A stretch of 64,000 bases of DNA, from assembly GCA_021234155.1 (NCBI GenBank), contig JAJEKV010000111.1, positions 1,124,968-1,188,967 on the forward strand, written 5' to 3'. Origin of the DNA: Isoetes taiwanensis (lineage: Eukaryota; Streptophyta; Lycopodiopsida; Isoetales; Isoetaceae). Shown piece by piece: positions 42,140-54,539 of this stretch; the stretch's first letter is position 1; each line of letters starts with the position of its first letter. The notes under the pieces are model-generated. The model searched no databases and was not told where the DNA came from. It was given only the letters and a program-made list of their open reading frames with translations. The position numbers were made by a program, and so were the translations under genes.

Positions 42140-44600
42140 CTAGCTCGGCGGCGTAAAGACCTTGGTCTTGGCTAAGTTGGACCCGCATGTCACCATCTAA
42201 AAATGTGTCCAGCATTCTCATGGCATTGTGAAGGCCCGCTTGAGGTACTAGAGGTCCACATCATCAAGATAGATCACCGGCTCGTGGTCTGTGTAGAATT
42301 GATTCTAGTGCTCCATTATCACAGCCATCTCTCCACTGATCAATATATAGGCCGATAGTAGTGGGAAAGAGGGCATCCCCGGCACTCCCACATCAAGCCT
42401 CCTCGAATGCCGTTCCGGCTGGCTGCAAAATGCACAGGTATGTCCTCATATAACCCTGTGACAACTTCTGGCTCTTACGCCTCGCATAGGAGTTTTCTCG
42501 AGGGGCACAAAGCGTCGCAAAGCCTTTGAATAAAGTCTACGGCGAAAATACGTGATCTTGCCGACGGTTCCTGTCCTCAACCGAGTCCTATGAAATGGTG
42601 AATATATGATCTATGGCTGAGGTCTCGCCCAATCCCCGCTCAGGCACGCCCCACCTTGTTTCCGCCCATCCCCGGGTCAACCGCCACGAGGATGCCGACT
42701 TAGCTTCTTGCAAAAGACCTGAGCTGATCATGATGGTCTCCAGACTATCTGGCAGCGCGGCCCCGCCTTGTAGATTGGAACAACCTCAAGTAGTGGGTCT
42801 CATTGCGGGGGAAAACCTTCCGCACTTTAAGCGAACATGCCTGCCAGTACCAAAGCAGCGGATTGTTCGCTCACTTGAGTAACTCCACCTTGCTATTAAG
42901 GTCCGTGCCTTCCATTGGCTAGACGCCATAAATTCCCCGTATAAATGCCAGTCTCCATGATTTTACCACCGGGCCCCGCTGGGGGTAAATGCACCCTTAG
43001 AGCGGTAGAGTCGTTGCATTGCCCCCTCACCGGGTCTGGATTTATGTTTCGGGCGCACCGCCTCCCGCAGTACTCTTCCGTGGTTATCCCGAGATGTCGC
43101 TCCAGGAGGAAGAACATTTCCTATTGATGGGTCGCAATGTACCCGCCTTTTAGCCTTGGGCGAGCAATCTGCATTGCCTGACCGGTCCGGCGATAGCAAG
43201 CGATCCGGTGTCAGCGGCTGCCGCGCTTTTACCTCGCATCAACCAATGTTACGGAAGGTCGTGGGTTTCGAGGTTTGCTCACTACTTCTGGGCCAAAAAC
43301 ATCTCTATAGTGGCCTATACGCCAATGATTTTATCTCACTACCCAAAATGAGCTGATAATCGTAGTGATGCTTTCCGTGTCCTCCGGCAAGTATCCGGGA
43401 GGCGGCAGGCCATAGGCCCTGCCAGTTTTAATGGGCATATGAGGAGGTGTCTACATGCGTCTGCTAACCTTCCTGCTGGCCACCGCAAGTGGGAGTGGTC
43501 CCAGTTCACCTCCTCATCCTACCATCTGCTTCCCACTCAAAAATGTTTGATGAGATGCTGCCCTGCTCTGGCCATCAAAAACATAGCTCACGCCGCGATC
43601 CCACCCCCACCTCCCCACCCGGAAGCAGCGTTGGAGCCGGGTGACTCGCCACTCGCTTAGTCCATTGCAAATTAGGTCAAAGATATCAGCAGAGCGCAAA
43701 TAACTGTTCTATAAAGATTTGGTGACCTTGGCTGTCACCGGATGCTCGTGGACTCAGTTTTCCTTCCGGCGGGCGCGGTAATAACATCACCGCCGTGAGG
43801 GTCAAAATCTCATCGCCGCTTCATGCCGCGCGCAGTTTGGTGTCTCCTACCTGAAAGCATGACATCACCTCCTGCTTTTAAAGCCAGAGCAAAGTGTCAT
43901 CGTGATAGATCTTAATATGGGCTCCCAAACTCTATCTTTACATCCTGGCTGGTTGCGTGATAGAAGTTGCTCCTCTTGATGTGGGACGAGCAGCCGCCAG
44001 CCAAAGAGAGGGCTACCACTGTAATCTCAAGACATCGCATCTACAGGCCCTGCTATGTTTCGTCCGTTTTTCAGTGGAAACTAACTATGCCGTGGCGATG
44101 TCCGACAGTAGGCAGTAACTCCCGCGCCCCCGCTTCGCGGTATTCATTGAAGAGCACGGTATCCTGCTGGTAGTTCTTTATGTCCTAATGCTCCCATGTT
44201 TCGCGAGGAAGATGAGTGTCCATATCTACACAACCGAGTTGAGATCGCTCTCCTTCTCATGTAAGTTCCGGCTACCTAAGTGACGATGCGCAGTAATAAT
44301 CCCTATTCGCCGGCAAGCAGCTGCGCGAGGTTTAGCGTGCCGCGGTGGGCGTGGGATGGTGGTGGACGGGAGGCTATATGTGTGCCGCTGGCGTGGCAGG
44401 AAAATAGAAAGAGGTGCAAACTCTGCCCAGGGAAGTGGGCCTCGGTGGCTTGCCTTCTTGATTTTGGTGTTTTAAAGATCCGTGATCCTTCCCCGGAATC
44501 CAAATCCTTACCGCCTCTTGCTTATGTAACACTTTACTCTTTCTCCAACTCTTATGCTCAGTGTCTCTGTTGTGCCTTTAATTAAATCCCGCCCACGCGT
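42140..44600 (-). mobile_element. Second degraded LINE (LINE 2), RT and probable endonuclease
   Basis: Minus-strand frames near 42145-42180 read NLAKTKVFT and at 42255-42290 EPVIYLDDVDL, the fingers-palm YxDD box (YLDD). Near 42310-42400 GDALFPTTIGLYIDQW appears, the counterpart of the CPLSPTLFGLYID stretch, and at 42490-42545 AVDFIQ, the first catalytic Asp. SIHHFIGLG-like sequence lies near 42580. Farther upstream in transcript sense (43300-44580) broken frames have endonuclease-like composition. The RT type is like LINE 1. The RT is cut at the LTR edge of element 2 shortly after NLAKTKV, suggesting element 2 inserted into it; the rest was not found left of 30233. Confidence 0.6.
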
Positions 44601-45540
44601 AAAGCTTTTGTAAGTTCCTCTAATGGTTCTGGCGCAGATGGTCGCCGTTTTGCGCGCCCTTACTATGACTCTCGCGACTCTACCCTGCTGACTCTGGGCT
44701 GTGCGCTTCGGCTCTGATAAGTGCAGCTTCTACTTGTGTGTGTGCATGGAAATGCTCATCCTGTGCTGACTCCTAGTCTCTGAGTTTGCTAAGAGGTGCT
44801 CTCTCGCCTCTCGCCAAGCCGCTGCATCACCGTGTGCCCCTAAGCAACATGCATATAAAAAAGCCGCCTACAAGAGTCATAGTCCCGGACCAACCATTGC
44901 AAGAATAGCCTCCCGCAAATACAAAACGAATCTTATAGAGGTAGGGGAGAAATGCCCCTCTTCCATCTAATTCCCTTCACAGGCCTAATTTTGTTCCCTT
45001 TACTGGCCCACTTTTATTCTCATTAGCCCATTCTTAACCCTTTTAATAGCCCTACAATAGCTCACCTTAAAAGTATTAAATTGAACCCAAATGCATGTCT
45101 ATTAATGGGCACTTGGCCAGGCCAATAGGCTTACTGAAGCGTCTTTTAGTGGTCCATTGAAGGGCATTTGGTGTCTTGGGGGTCAAAAATAAGGATAGAA
45201 CTAAAATCTTCATAGGGAGCTTTCGATTTGTCGAAAAGCAAGTGGTATTTTAGTACCAATTGGAAGCTAAACTTTGAAATTTTATGCGTTATATCAAAAT
45301 AGGTGACAAAAACCAAATTAAACCCATCATACTTTTGAGCCTTACCCCTTAAGTAGGCATTTATGGCACCCTCCCCTATAATAAAACTGGATACCGGGTA
45401 CTTTAGGTAGTTTTGGCAAAGGTTAACAGCCAGGTCAGCTTACACTTGCGCCGCTTCCCTATGGCGAGGAAAACATATTTCGTTCCAATGGAAAGCCCCA
45501 CAAAAAATCACTCGATTTCTTTCCTTCCCTCCCTTTAGTG
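44600..45540. other. Unassigned sequence, no gene recognised
   Basis: 44600-44900 is GC-neutral with stop-rich frames, possibly the LINE 2 leader. 44940-45430 is AT-rich, intron-like, with repeated CCCTTT...GGCCC phrases. No motif found. Confidence 0.4.
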
Positions 45541-45542
45541 GC

Positions 45543-48530
45543 GGAAGTCCCCGCTGGAAGAGGACGATGTACAATCGGTAGCCCTATTCAAGGCGTTTAC
45601 GGGACAGAGGCAAAGATTGGCAAGAAAACTACAGCTTTGGAAGGGTTTTGTCACAAAGGCTGCCAGGCATCTGGATCACATCATAGTTGATGCGGAAGAG
45701 GTGCGCAAAATCACGTCCCGAACGTTAAGTTTATTTTTGGACTTGTTGATATATGCTTTTTTCCACCTCAGGTGCAGAAAACGTGGTTTTGCGAAATGGG
45801 CTGGCACTGTCATGCATTCATGATGTCTTGGTCTGTTGGGCTTTAAATATTAAGTTCACTTTCTATAAGTAACTCAATTATAACTTTATTCAAAATAAAT
45901 GACAGGTCGAGATGATCGAATTCAGGGTGGATTTAATTGAAGATGGTAAAGACGGCCCAAACATCCGCCCAAAATAAAGTGATTGGTGCCGCACCTTGCA
46001 AATGCAATCCTGTGGAGCTACAGTCTACTAGGATTTTGACTGGTGCGGAAGATAAAAATTGTAGGGAAGCTTGTCGTTCCTATATTAGTTGGAGGTATTG
46101 GGAAAAAGTTTCACGTAACTTAGAGGCAAAAGTTACCAAATGTTGTAGGAAATTTATAAGACCTATCAACAAAGATAAGCAGGAAGGACTTTTGCTGCAG
46201 GAGAAGGTAACTAAAATTATAGAATTGCTGAATCAAACATCGTGAGTCAAGCTGCATTTTGACTATGAGATCTTCAATAGGTGGATAGATGCCGCTCCAT
46301 TGCCTTACCTCTTCAGCGGGGCCTGATTTGTCATCTCTTTGTTCGTGCAGAGGATGAAATTGAGGAGAATAAGATCTACATTATATTATGTTTTATTTGC
46401 TAATATATTCTGTTTATGCAATTGCAAAAAATACTTTGTGTACAAATTTAACTCAACTTTGATATTTGCAGTTTGGACCCTAAGAAAGTTTGGATATGGT
46501 CATGCACTTTGAAATTTCGGGTTCTAGTTCTAATGGTTTATGCTAAAATCCTTTTGTGAGGATTATATGAATGTGTTCCTTCAAAATATTTTTTAACTTT
46601 AGCAAATTTGACTTTTTGAAAGCCAGCAATCTGAGTCGCGGTTGAGCTTTTCTGCTAAGGATAAAAGTTCCATTGGCTAACTGGTTTGTTTTTCCTCACC
46701 TCCCTTGGTTTCCAAACAGATGTTCTGCATAAGATGATTTGTTAACTCGTGAAAAGGACGCTTTTTCTGCATTTGTGGAAACGGAATGCCCTGGTTAATC
46801 AAAGGTTAGCTTTACCCGAGTAGATAATAAGTTTTGCTTTGGCAGAAACCCTAAATCTGTGTCCAGCTCTATGCAAATTGGAAATATCATTTAATTGACC
46901 ATTGTGTCTACTTATTGCGGGTAGTGGTCGGGGCAAGGTTTCCTTTCTTTTCACCTCTCTTTTTCTCTATGTATATTTATGGAATGGTTTAGCGTTTGCT
47001 TTGCATTCTGTAGGCTTTAAAGTCTCTCCTTAATATCATCCCGAGATATCAAGCCTTTTGGAAAGGATTATTATATGTTGCAATTGATCTGGACCATTGA
47101 AATGCTGAACAAATGTGGATATCCTCGATAAAGAGTTATTGAGTAGTGCATAATTTCCTATGTTCAATAATCTGGCCCATAAACTTATCAAGGACAATAT
47201 TGCTATTGTAACTTGGACTGGTAGTTTAAAGGCATCTACGTTTTCCGTCAAATCTGGAAATAAAGCGTTTTATTAAGGACACTTAGAGTGCTGCAAGCAC
47301 CTCAGTCAACCAGAGAAAATGTCTTAAGTTCATAGAAAAAAAATTGAGGGAAGTTGTTGGGATTCCGTGGATGCTGGAAACTACAAAGAAGGTTATAGTC
47401 CTTTATTTGTTTTTGTTTTCTCTCATAGGATGCATTAGCCTTTTAGGTGTCCTATATTTTATAGATATGCTTCAGTGGTTTCCACATTCATTTTGGGAAA
47501 AAGACCCTGAGTAAATTCTTCTATATGTTTCTGCTTTGATAGTCTTTCTATCCATGTTTGAAGCTAGGCTAATGCAATTGTTAACTGCTGCAACAATTAA
47601 GAAAAACTATAAGTCTGGATACAGTACAAACCCACTGGTTGCAACTGAATTGTCCAGCTATATATGCATGTATTATATATATTCTTATTATAATAGATAT
47701 GCTAATTTGAGGACATATTTTCAATGCTGTGTTGCCACCAAATTCGGCTGCTTTCATGTTCACTGCATGCTGCTATTAGTCTTCAGACTCTATACATGGG
47801 CAAGAGCATCTCCCCCCACCGGAAAAGAGAATGCCGATTTAGTCACTTCAGATGCGTACCGTTCTTGCTTCCATGCATGTGTTTTTACTCATATATTGTT
47901 GCCAATGAAGAAGTATCATGGAGGGGATACAAGACTTCATAGTTATTGACTTTTGGATGGCAGATTTTTCTCAAATGCTTTTTCTGTAACATTTGAAGAG
48001 TATTTATTAGCCATGGCCAAGGTTACTAAGGCAGGAGGTGAAGTTTTATTTCCTGCAGGTTTCAGATGCTATTAAGCCCTCGAAATTTTGCAATAAAAGA
48101 ATCATTTAACCTTAGGGCGTGCAAAGAAGAACTTGATGAGCTCGACGAGTCCATACTTAGGTGCCAGATTACAGAAGTCATAGGTATCTTTCTGAACATG
48201 ATGTATGAATAGAATGTAGGGGGTTGCCCTTGCTTCTAGAAATTAGTTTTCATGAGTCGTCATTTCTGACAACTTCACTTGATTTTAAAAGATAGAAAAA
48301 TGGTCAATGGCTAGCGTAAGGATAAGAATGTGCTATTACTTAAGTTTACGTATGCACGCCATGTTTATGTCATGTGGGATAGGGTGGAGGGGTATTAACG
48401 TTATTTTCCCATCTTATGCAGCTGATCACCGGTCTTGATGATGGATCATTTGGAGGAAGAGTTCTTAAAACTTGAACAGGAACTTAGAAATTTTGAAGAT
48501 CTAGAGCTGCAAAATTGTGTCCTCTCTTTC
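45543..48530 (+). pseudogene. Exon-like pieces of an unrecognised host-type gene
   Basis: Five protein-like blocks lie in order on the plus strand, separated by T-rich intron-like DNA. 45545-45700 reads KSPLEEDDVQSVALFKAFTG, QRQRLARKLQLWKGFVTKAA and RHLDHIIVDAEE before GTGCGC. 45906-46241 is bounded by ATGACAG and a consensus GTGAGT donor. About 47320-47392 reads FIEKKLREVVGIPWMLETTK. 48059-48183 reads MLLSPRNFAIKESFNLRACK and DELDESILRCQITEVI between TCCTGCAG and GTATCT. 48422-48525 reads DHLEEEFLKLEQELRNFEDL. The blocks are helical and charged. I do not recognise the family. Frame breaks inside two blocks suggest a pseudogene or consensus errors. Confidence 0.5.
45906..46241 (+). pseudogene. 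Best-bounded exon of the host-type gene fragment
   Basis: The 336-bp segment lies between an acceptor (AAATGACAG) and the consensus donor GTGAGT at 46242. It opens VEMIEFRVDLIEDG and, after one frame change near 45945, continues VIGAAPCKCNPVELQSTRIL, CREACRSYISWRYWEKVSRN and LLLQEKVTKIIELLNQTS. The cysteines CKC, C and CC are spread over the exon and may or may not bind metal. No known domain was recognised. The next exon-like block is about 1.1 kb downstream. Confidence 0.45.
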
Positions 48531-48759
48531 CTCTCCAATCAACTCATATAATGGGCATTTGCAAAAACATGTGGCTTCCGGATTGGCAAAATACAGCTGT
48601 CGGGGAGCAGTTTCAAAAGTTGACTCCTTGAGTCCATATGATGCTGGGAGATGTGTAATGTAAGGCAAAAGATTAAATCACAACTTTAAACAAGAGAACA
48701 AAACCTGTAGCACATTTCTTCAAAAAGCTTGATTGTATTTTTCCAATTGGCAGGCCATG

Positions 48760-50790
48760 ACCTACGTGGTAGGATTTTTTCGTTTTTTTTTTAGTATGGA
48801 CGATTTCCAAGAATTGGATTTAGAGAGTCCAAATGTGCTCAAATTCAAAATTTTTAAAGCTCAAAATAGCATCATTTTTTATGCTCTATTTCAATGGAAT
48901 GGGAAATTGAGCACTTCCATTTTGGGGTAAAAAATGGTCAAAATAGGCGATGGTGACAAAAAGGTGGTGTTGATTTGGCAAAAAGTGATGACATGACACT
49001 AGTGGGATAGTGATGTGGCAAGTGAATTGGTAAACAACTTTTTTCTAGTCAAAATTTTTTTTGACATGAGGCATGAGATGGATGACATGTGTATAGTGTT
49101 TGGAGGATTTTAGTGGTGATGATCTCTTGGATGGTTTGATATGGCATTTGCTATTTATGCACAAAAACATTAGATGATCTTGGCAAAATGTATGAGAATG
49201 AGAATGATTTTTATAATTACACCGAGCCCAACTCATTTTATGGCAATAAATGTGTACATTCTCATTCTAGTTTTGACCCAATGGCCTATGTAATAAATGT
49301 GTACATTCTCATTCTAGTTTTGTTTTTAGAGAGAGAATATGGCCTTAAAACCTAAAATGGCCAAATTTGATGGAATTTTGGCATTTCAGCATGAATGTGA
49401 ATGGGAAAAAAGATCTTTGCGCCGGCTTTTCTAAGTTTTAAAAATGGTACGGTTGCGCCGGAAAGGGCAAAATGAAACATGGGAGATGTTTTTGAGTAGA
49501 ATCAATTAATTTGCCTTAGGACTTATGGATAAACGCCTTTGGATATTTGAAACTCGCCAAAAGAACTTGGATCAAGCAAAGATACCACCATTGAAGTTTG
49601 AGGGTCTTCCAAACTTTTGCTGTGCTGGGTCTCAAGGGTTGACTCTATTCTTTATAAGTTCTCTGGATTGAAGCAAAACATTCTTGTAATGCCCATATGA
49701 TGTCTAATGAATGTCCTCGTCTGGTTCTTCATCACAAGTGCTTTCTGCAGTCTTCAAAAGATGGATGTCTTAAGATTCTTGATTCATTAACTCATGCACA
49801 CACATCATAAGTCAAATATTCCGGCCAAAGATAATTTATCACAAGGAGCTCTTTATCTTTTGCCAAAATGTAGCAAAATCATGCCAAACAAGAAGGATAA
49901 ATGTTCCTGGTTCGGATCTTGATCTTCATGTGAATTCAAGGAGTCCTTGATGTTTTGTCAACGGAAAGTATGGTTGGCAACATGGGTTTTCATAAGAAAT
50001 AGGAGCAAAATAGCATGGTAGGTAGGTTAAATGATGTACCAAATGACTACGAAGTAAACATGAATGTGATGAACTTGCATGACAAATGAGGTGTGTAGTT
50101 AGCAAAATGGAGTTTAAGCGGTGGGAAGTATGGTGGCAATTGATGTAAATGATTGGGAATGATGAAATAGAAGTAGTTTTACATGGATAGTGAATAAAAC
50201 TTTGAGCATATTATCGTGTTATTGAAAGTAAAAGGATGAATGCGCATGTGACAAAGCATACATTATAAGGAGCCGTTGTTACTGACACGACTCACGACAA
50301 ATTAGAGAATGTGAAGGGATGTATGAGTGAAAGCATGATATGTAGATGAGTGTGGAATGTGAGAGGCTGATGCCCCCGTGATGGAAATTATGCACTTTTA
50401 GTGATAAGAATTCAAGTGTGGCCTCATGATTCACAAGAACTTTGCATGTCCTTAATCATTCTTGCATAGAATGAAGCCCCAACTAGTTACAAGCGACCAA
50501 AAGCAAACTCTTATACTACTATCTAATATGGGTTAACTTGTTTTTTTTTTTTTTCTTTTTTTTCCGGTTTTAGTTTTAGCATGGTCATCAACTTAATGAT
50601 CAATCTAATCTAGCCTACCTACTAAATGCAAGCTTAATCCTATTTTAAAACAAGGTTAAAGACGCAATATTTTAGCGCCAATACACTCTTCAAATGTAGA
50701 ACTGATGGGATTAAGGCAGCTCTCTATTCTCAACTAGTTAAAGGTGCCAAATGTTCTTTGTATAGCTAGAAACCTGTGGAATGACATCTT
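48760..50790 (-). repeat. Diverged relative of the 3' end of Ty3 element 2
   Basis: Follows the same order as 30.9-33.1 kb: CCAAGAATTGGATTTAGAGAG, the ATGTGGCAAG...TTTTTTCTAGTCAAAA block (compare 31240-31320), CTTGCATGACAAATG...GTTAGCAAAATG (50075-50110, compare 32418-32455), CCTACCTACTAAATGCA (compare 32945) and CTTCAAATGTAGAACTGATGGGATT (50690, compare 33010). So it is an LTR plus the integrase-end side of a related element, minus strand, with no coding part left. Identity is much lower than between the two LTRs of element 2. Confidence 0.65.
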
Positions 50791-50889
50791 TGGAGCAATT
50801 GTTAAATGGATTCTTGTTTTTTAAATTGGATAATCAAGATATTTGACCACATTTCGTGACTTTCCCCCATCTTTTCCGAACCTTGTTCA

Positions 50890-51365
50890 TTTTGCCTTTG
50901 TCTACTATTTTTTTTTTTTCCCTATTTCCCCTTGCCCCTTTTCCTTTTTTATATTTTTTTTCAATTTTACTTTTTCTTTTCCATTATTCCATTTCCTCTT
51001 TTTTTCTTTTTTTGTTCCCATTTTTCCTTTTTCTATTTTCCCTTCCCTTTTCTCCAATTTGTGGTTGCCTTTTTTTCCTTTTCTCGTGCCCTTTCCCCAC
51101 CTCTTTTTTTTCCATTTCCCTCTTCCCTTTTCCTCGTGGCCCTTCTTTTCTTATGCTTTTTCCTTTTGCTTTCCCTTCTCTTCCCCTTTTCCCCTTTCCT
51201 CTTTCCCCTATACCTTTTCTTTTTCCCCTTTTTTTCCTTCCCTTTTTCCTCTCTCTTTTGCCCAAATTCTTCCAAATTTTTTCTAGTGTCCTTTTCCTTC
51301 CTTTCCCTCCTTTTTTCTTCTTTTTTCTCCCTCTTTCCTTTCCCTCTTTTTCCATGTCCATTTTT
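50890..51365. repeat. Polypyrimidine tract, about 475 bp
   Basis: The plus strand is almost entirely C and T (TTTTTCCC, CTTTTCC mixtures) with a few interspersed G/A. Frames on both strands are low-complexity (Phe/Ser/Pro or Lys/Glu/Gly/Arg) and are not genes. Such tracts can adopt triplex (H-DNA) structure. Confidence 0.9.
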
Positions 51366-51414
51366 CCTCTTTGCTTTTGGCTTAATTTGTGTATTCCAGC
51401 ACAGATTTATTGGC

Positions 51415-51665
51415 ATTTGGGGTTCTGGGTCCTTTGTGACCCCATACTTAAAATATTCATTAAAGGATTAGGCAATGCAGACCATGTGGGCCAATTATCT
51501 TATATGGGTGTAATGTGGGGACAAGATTGATAGGAAAGCAATGGTTTCTGTCCTTTGTGATCCCATACTAAAAATATTCATTAAAGGATCAGGCAATGCA
51601 GCATCACAAGCCAATTATCTTATATGGGTGGTGGGGACAAGATTGATAGGAAAGCAATAAAAATA
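51415..51665. repeat. Tandem duplication, two ~120-bp copies
   Basis: GTCCTTTGTGA(C/T)CCCATACT through GACAAGATTGATAGGAAAGC occurs at about 51428-51537 and 51553-51656. The copies differ by a few substitutions and a short deletion. A weak third echo (GTGGGATATGATTGAAAGG) follows near 51697. Confidence 0.8.
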
Positions 51666-51779
51666 TCGAATCTATGCACAAACAACCCGTGTCAAGTGTG
51701 GGATATGATTGAAAGGTAAAGTAAACTATTGAATCTATGCAAAAGCAATTTGGTGAAAGAAAATTGCTATAAACCAATA

Positions 51780-52640
51780 TAAAGGATGGCTATTATGACG
51801 AATATGGAAGAGGCGAAGATGGTGTTATCTTAAGAATATCCAAAAGATAATAACAGGAATTTTCTTTATATTTTGTACACTTTTTATATGATTTCAGCAA
51901 TGATTTAGTCATTGTATTCATCCTCAAGGTGGTATTAAATAAGCATTTCTGTGAGTGCACCCTTTCTAAACCATTAATTTGGGAGGAGTAAAACGGCTTT
52001 TTTGCTAACAATGGATTTTCGCTGTAGACATTTTTAATACGATTTTTGTTATGATTTAGCCATCACATTCAACTCTTCTTATGTCCGGGCTTTGAATCCG
52101 AACCTTAAAAGTTTATTTAATGACTACCATCATCAATTATTACATTAGTTTTAACTGAATCGACATTCCCCTTTGTAAAGGACTAATTTTTCAAAGACGT
52201 ATATCGCAAGGATTCGAGTGAACCTAAGACTATTATTCAACTTCTATCATCCGGTAAATTCCCCGTGACATTGTGAAATACAAATAAACTCTCCATGAAT
52301 AATTGATGTGTGAATTCGAAAAAAGAGATCAATAGTGGATCAAAATGAATTGGAATCGGCGAAGTATATAACCGATAGGTTAATAGGATCCGAAAGCAAA
52401 GAGATTGTCGATAGGCCGGGAGGATTCAAGAAGAAGAATATCGATCTTGCCTAAATGTCTTTCAAATGGTTGATCAATCACCAATGCGCCAGCCTCAACG
52501 TACCAATCTGGGTTGTCGATCAACCCAAATGCTATTTTTGTTTTCTCATGTTCGGCTTCAAAAACTTCATTGTTCACCACCTATATCAAAACATCACATC
52601 CTTTGCGCCTCGCTTGTGCAAAGAAGCCGGATGCAACAAC
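51780..52640. other. Unassigned sequence, no gene recognised
   Basis: AT-rich with short frames on both strands (51793-52011, 52380-52580 minus; 52455-52661 plus) and no motif. It is the 5' flank of a truncated LINE. Confidence 0.4.
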
Positions 52641-52649
52641 GCCGCGTGT

Positions 52650-54515
52650 CCCATACATTGATCGCAGTGTGGCGCATAATCCCCTCCCAAACGGAGCCAT
52701 TTTAGCAAACTCCTGCTATTTCTTCCTCCTGTGTCTACCAATCCTCTATCATCATGGCCCTAAGAAGGCCCCGCTAAAATGCAAGGGATCATTGGTAGGT
52801 TCATTGGCAGGAGGATCTAGTAGGAGATGCCGGATCCCTATTCCTATGGGAGGAATGTTGCAAAACGTAGAAAAGGATGGGAGGTCCGGGGAGTCATTAA
52901 TATCGAGAAACAGCCATTGCTTTGGCTGCAAAATACTTTTACTGTGGGCCCTCGCGAATAAACCGACCAATCACCCCGTGAAGTGCTCTTATTTTCATTA
53001 TATTAGAAAGTGTCACCCCTTTGGTCAGGGAGAAATCTCAAAATGCAAAATGCTTCACAAAGATTTACTTTGACTTCCTCACTCCATTCCTACCACCATG
53101 CCTTGATTATCAAGAAATGGATTAGAGCATGGCTAAAGGTTGGGGGTATGTATGTACACCGGAAAAGAGGGACTTTTACAAGATCAACCCATTTTCCGAG
53201 TCCTCTTCATTTAGATGACCCTAATATTTGTTCACTAATTTCTAAGTTAGCTAAGCAATGGACTAATAAGGAATAATCTATATAAGGATATTATCGATGA
53301 TTTTTGTTTATCAGAATCCAAATTCTTAGCAAGTGTCTAGGGATGATCCATATCGTGAGATTGGTAGTTGGAGAATGGCATGATAACGGATGTATTTTGG
53401 CATATTAATGGTTTCCCTCGTGGGTTACAGAGTAAACTTGGCCTACAGTATCTTAACATCAGGACCAAGAAATATCCATTCACGTGAAATGGAATATTGA
53501 TCCCGATAGAGCTTTCAAGAACTTGACCTTTTATGGAAAAGTCCAATCCACCTAAAAATCAAGGCCTCTCATGTGGCAACTGGCACAAAGCCCGCCACCA
53601 ATGTGAAAAGATGGAGGCTTTAACATGTCTCCACTCACATTTGTGTTAGATGTTTGCGGTGATCGGAAGATGAAGCACATTTTAAAAATTGCCTAAGGGC
53701 GTATCGGGCCTGCCAGCGTAAACTCGAAATCAAATATTCCCGGCTTGTCCAATATGTGCAAACTATAGAGCTTTTCTTCCCCTAAAACCAAATGAATGAG
53801 GAGATACATTCTCCTATGGAGAATGGAAAGGAAGAAATACCTTGATTTTCAAGGAGGAAATCATTTGGCCCAAAGACATTATTATTAAGCAGGCCCAATA
53901 TGATATAAATTGGGTTTTGGAAGTGCTCTGAATCAGAATTAAGACTCAATTCCATTATTTATTGATGGTTTTCCCTTCCTTTACTGGTGCAATACTTTGA
54001 TTATGTTTAAGAGACCGAGGTGGAGGAGGATGAATCCATAATGCGACCGTCACATACGCTTTTGGAGTTGAAGTTCCTAACGAGCACGGGAGGGAGGTCA
54101 ATGCAATTGTGCCCTCGACCTCCCCTATTTTGGATGAGAAAAGATACATTCTATGTAATCGAAAAGACAAGAAAGACAGTTCAATCCGAAAGGCCTATAT
54201 ATGTGCAAATGCCCTTATTGCCTATTCATTGTGGCTAATAAAGGAATGGGAAGGAAGGATCATTCAAGAGGGATTTAAGAAACTAAGATTTTCTATTGAA
54301 CACGGGACACCGCTAATCTAAATACCACCGATATATCCGCTAAAACTCCGCAAAAAACTTTTACGCCTATTTTATCTTGATAGTTTGGTTTTTATCGTGG
54401 TCTCTAACCTACCATTTCCTAAAGGTTATTTCCCTTAAAAGCTTTTAATAGCCATAATGGACTTAATTATATACTTCAAATTCTTCAATTAAAAATAAAA
54501 AAAATAATTTCTCCC
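52650..54515 (+). mobile_element. 5'-truncated L1-type LINE (LINE 3), 3' half, degraded
   Basis: Plus-strand reading matches the C-terminal half of plant L1 ORF2. LPNGAILANSCYFFLLCLPI (52690-52760) is the RT thumb (AI...YYLLCLPIP), and STHFPSPLHLDDPNICSLIS lies near 53180-53240. NVKRWRL with STHICVRC and EDEAHxKNCLRA (53600-53690) is the zinc-binding RVT segment (CxxC...E...H...C). MERKKYLDFQGGNHLAQ and YDINWVL-like pieces (53820-53930) are the region after it. An A-rich tail lies at 54486-54515. No RT palm, so it is 5' truncated as L1 copies often are. Several stops and frameshifts. Confidence 0.7.
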
Positions 54516-54539
54516 AAAACAGAGAGCCAGTAGATCAAT

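Noticed and set aside
50843-51530. Long plus- and minus-strand frames (up to 224 codons)
   Set aside because: Low-complexity translation of the polypyrimidine tract (Phe/Ser/Pro or Lys/Glu/Arg runs), open on both strands.
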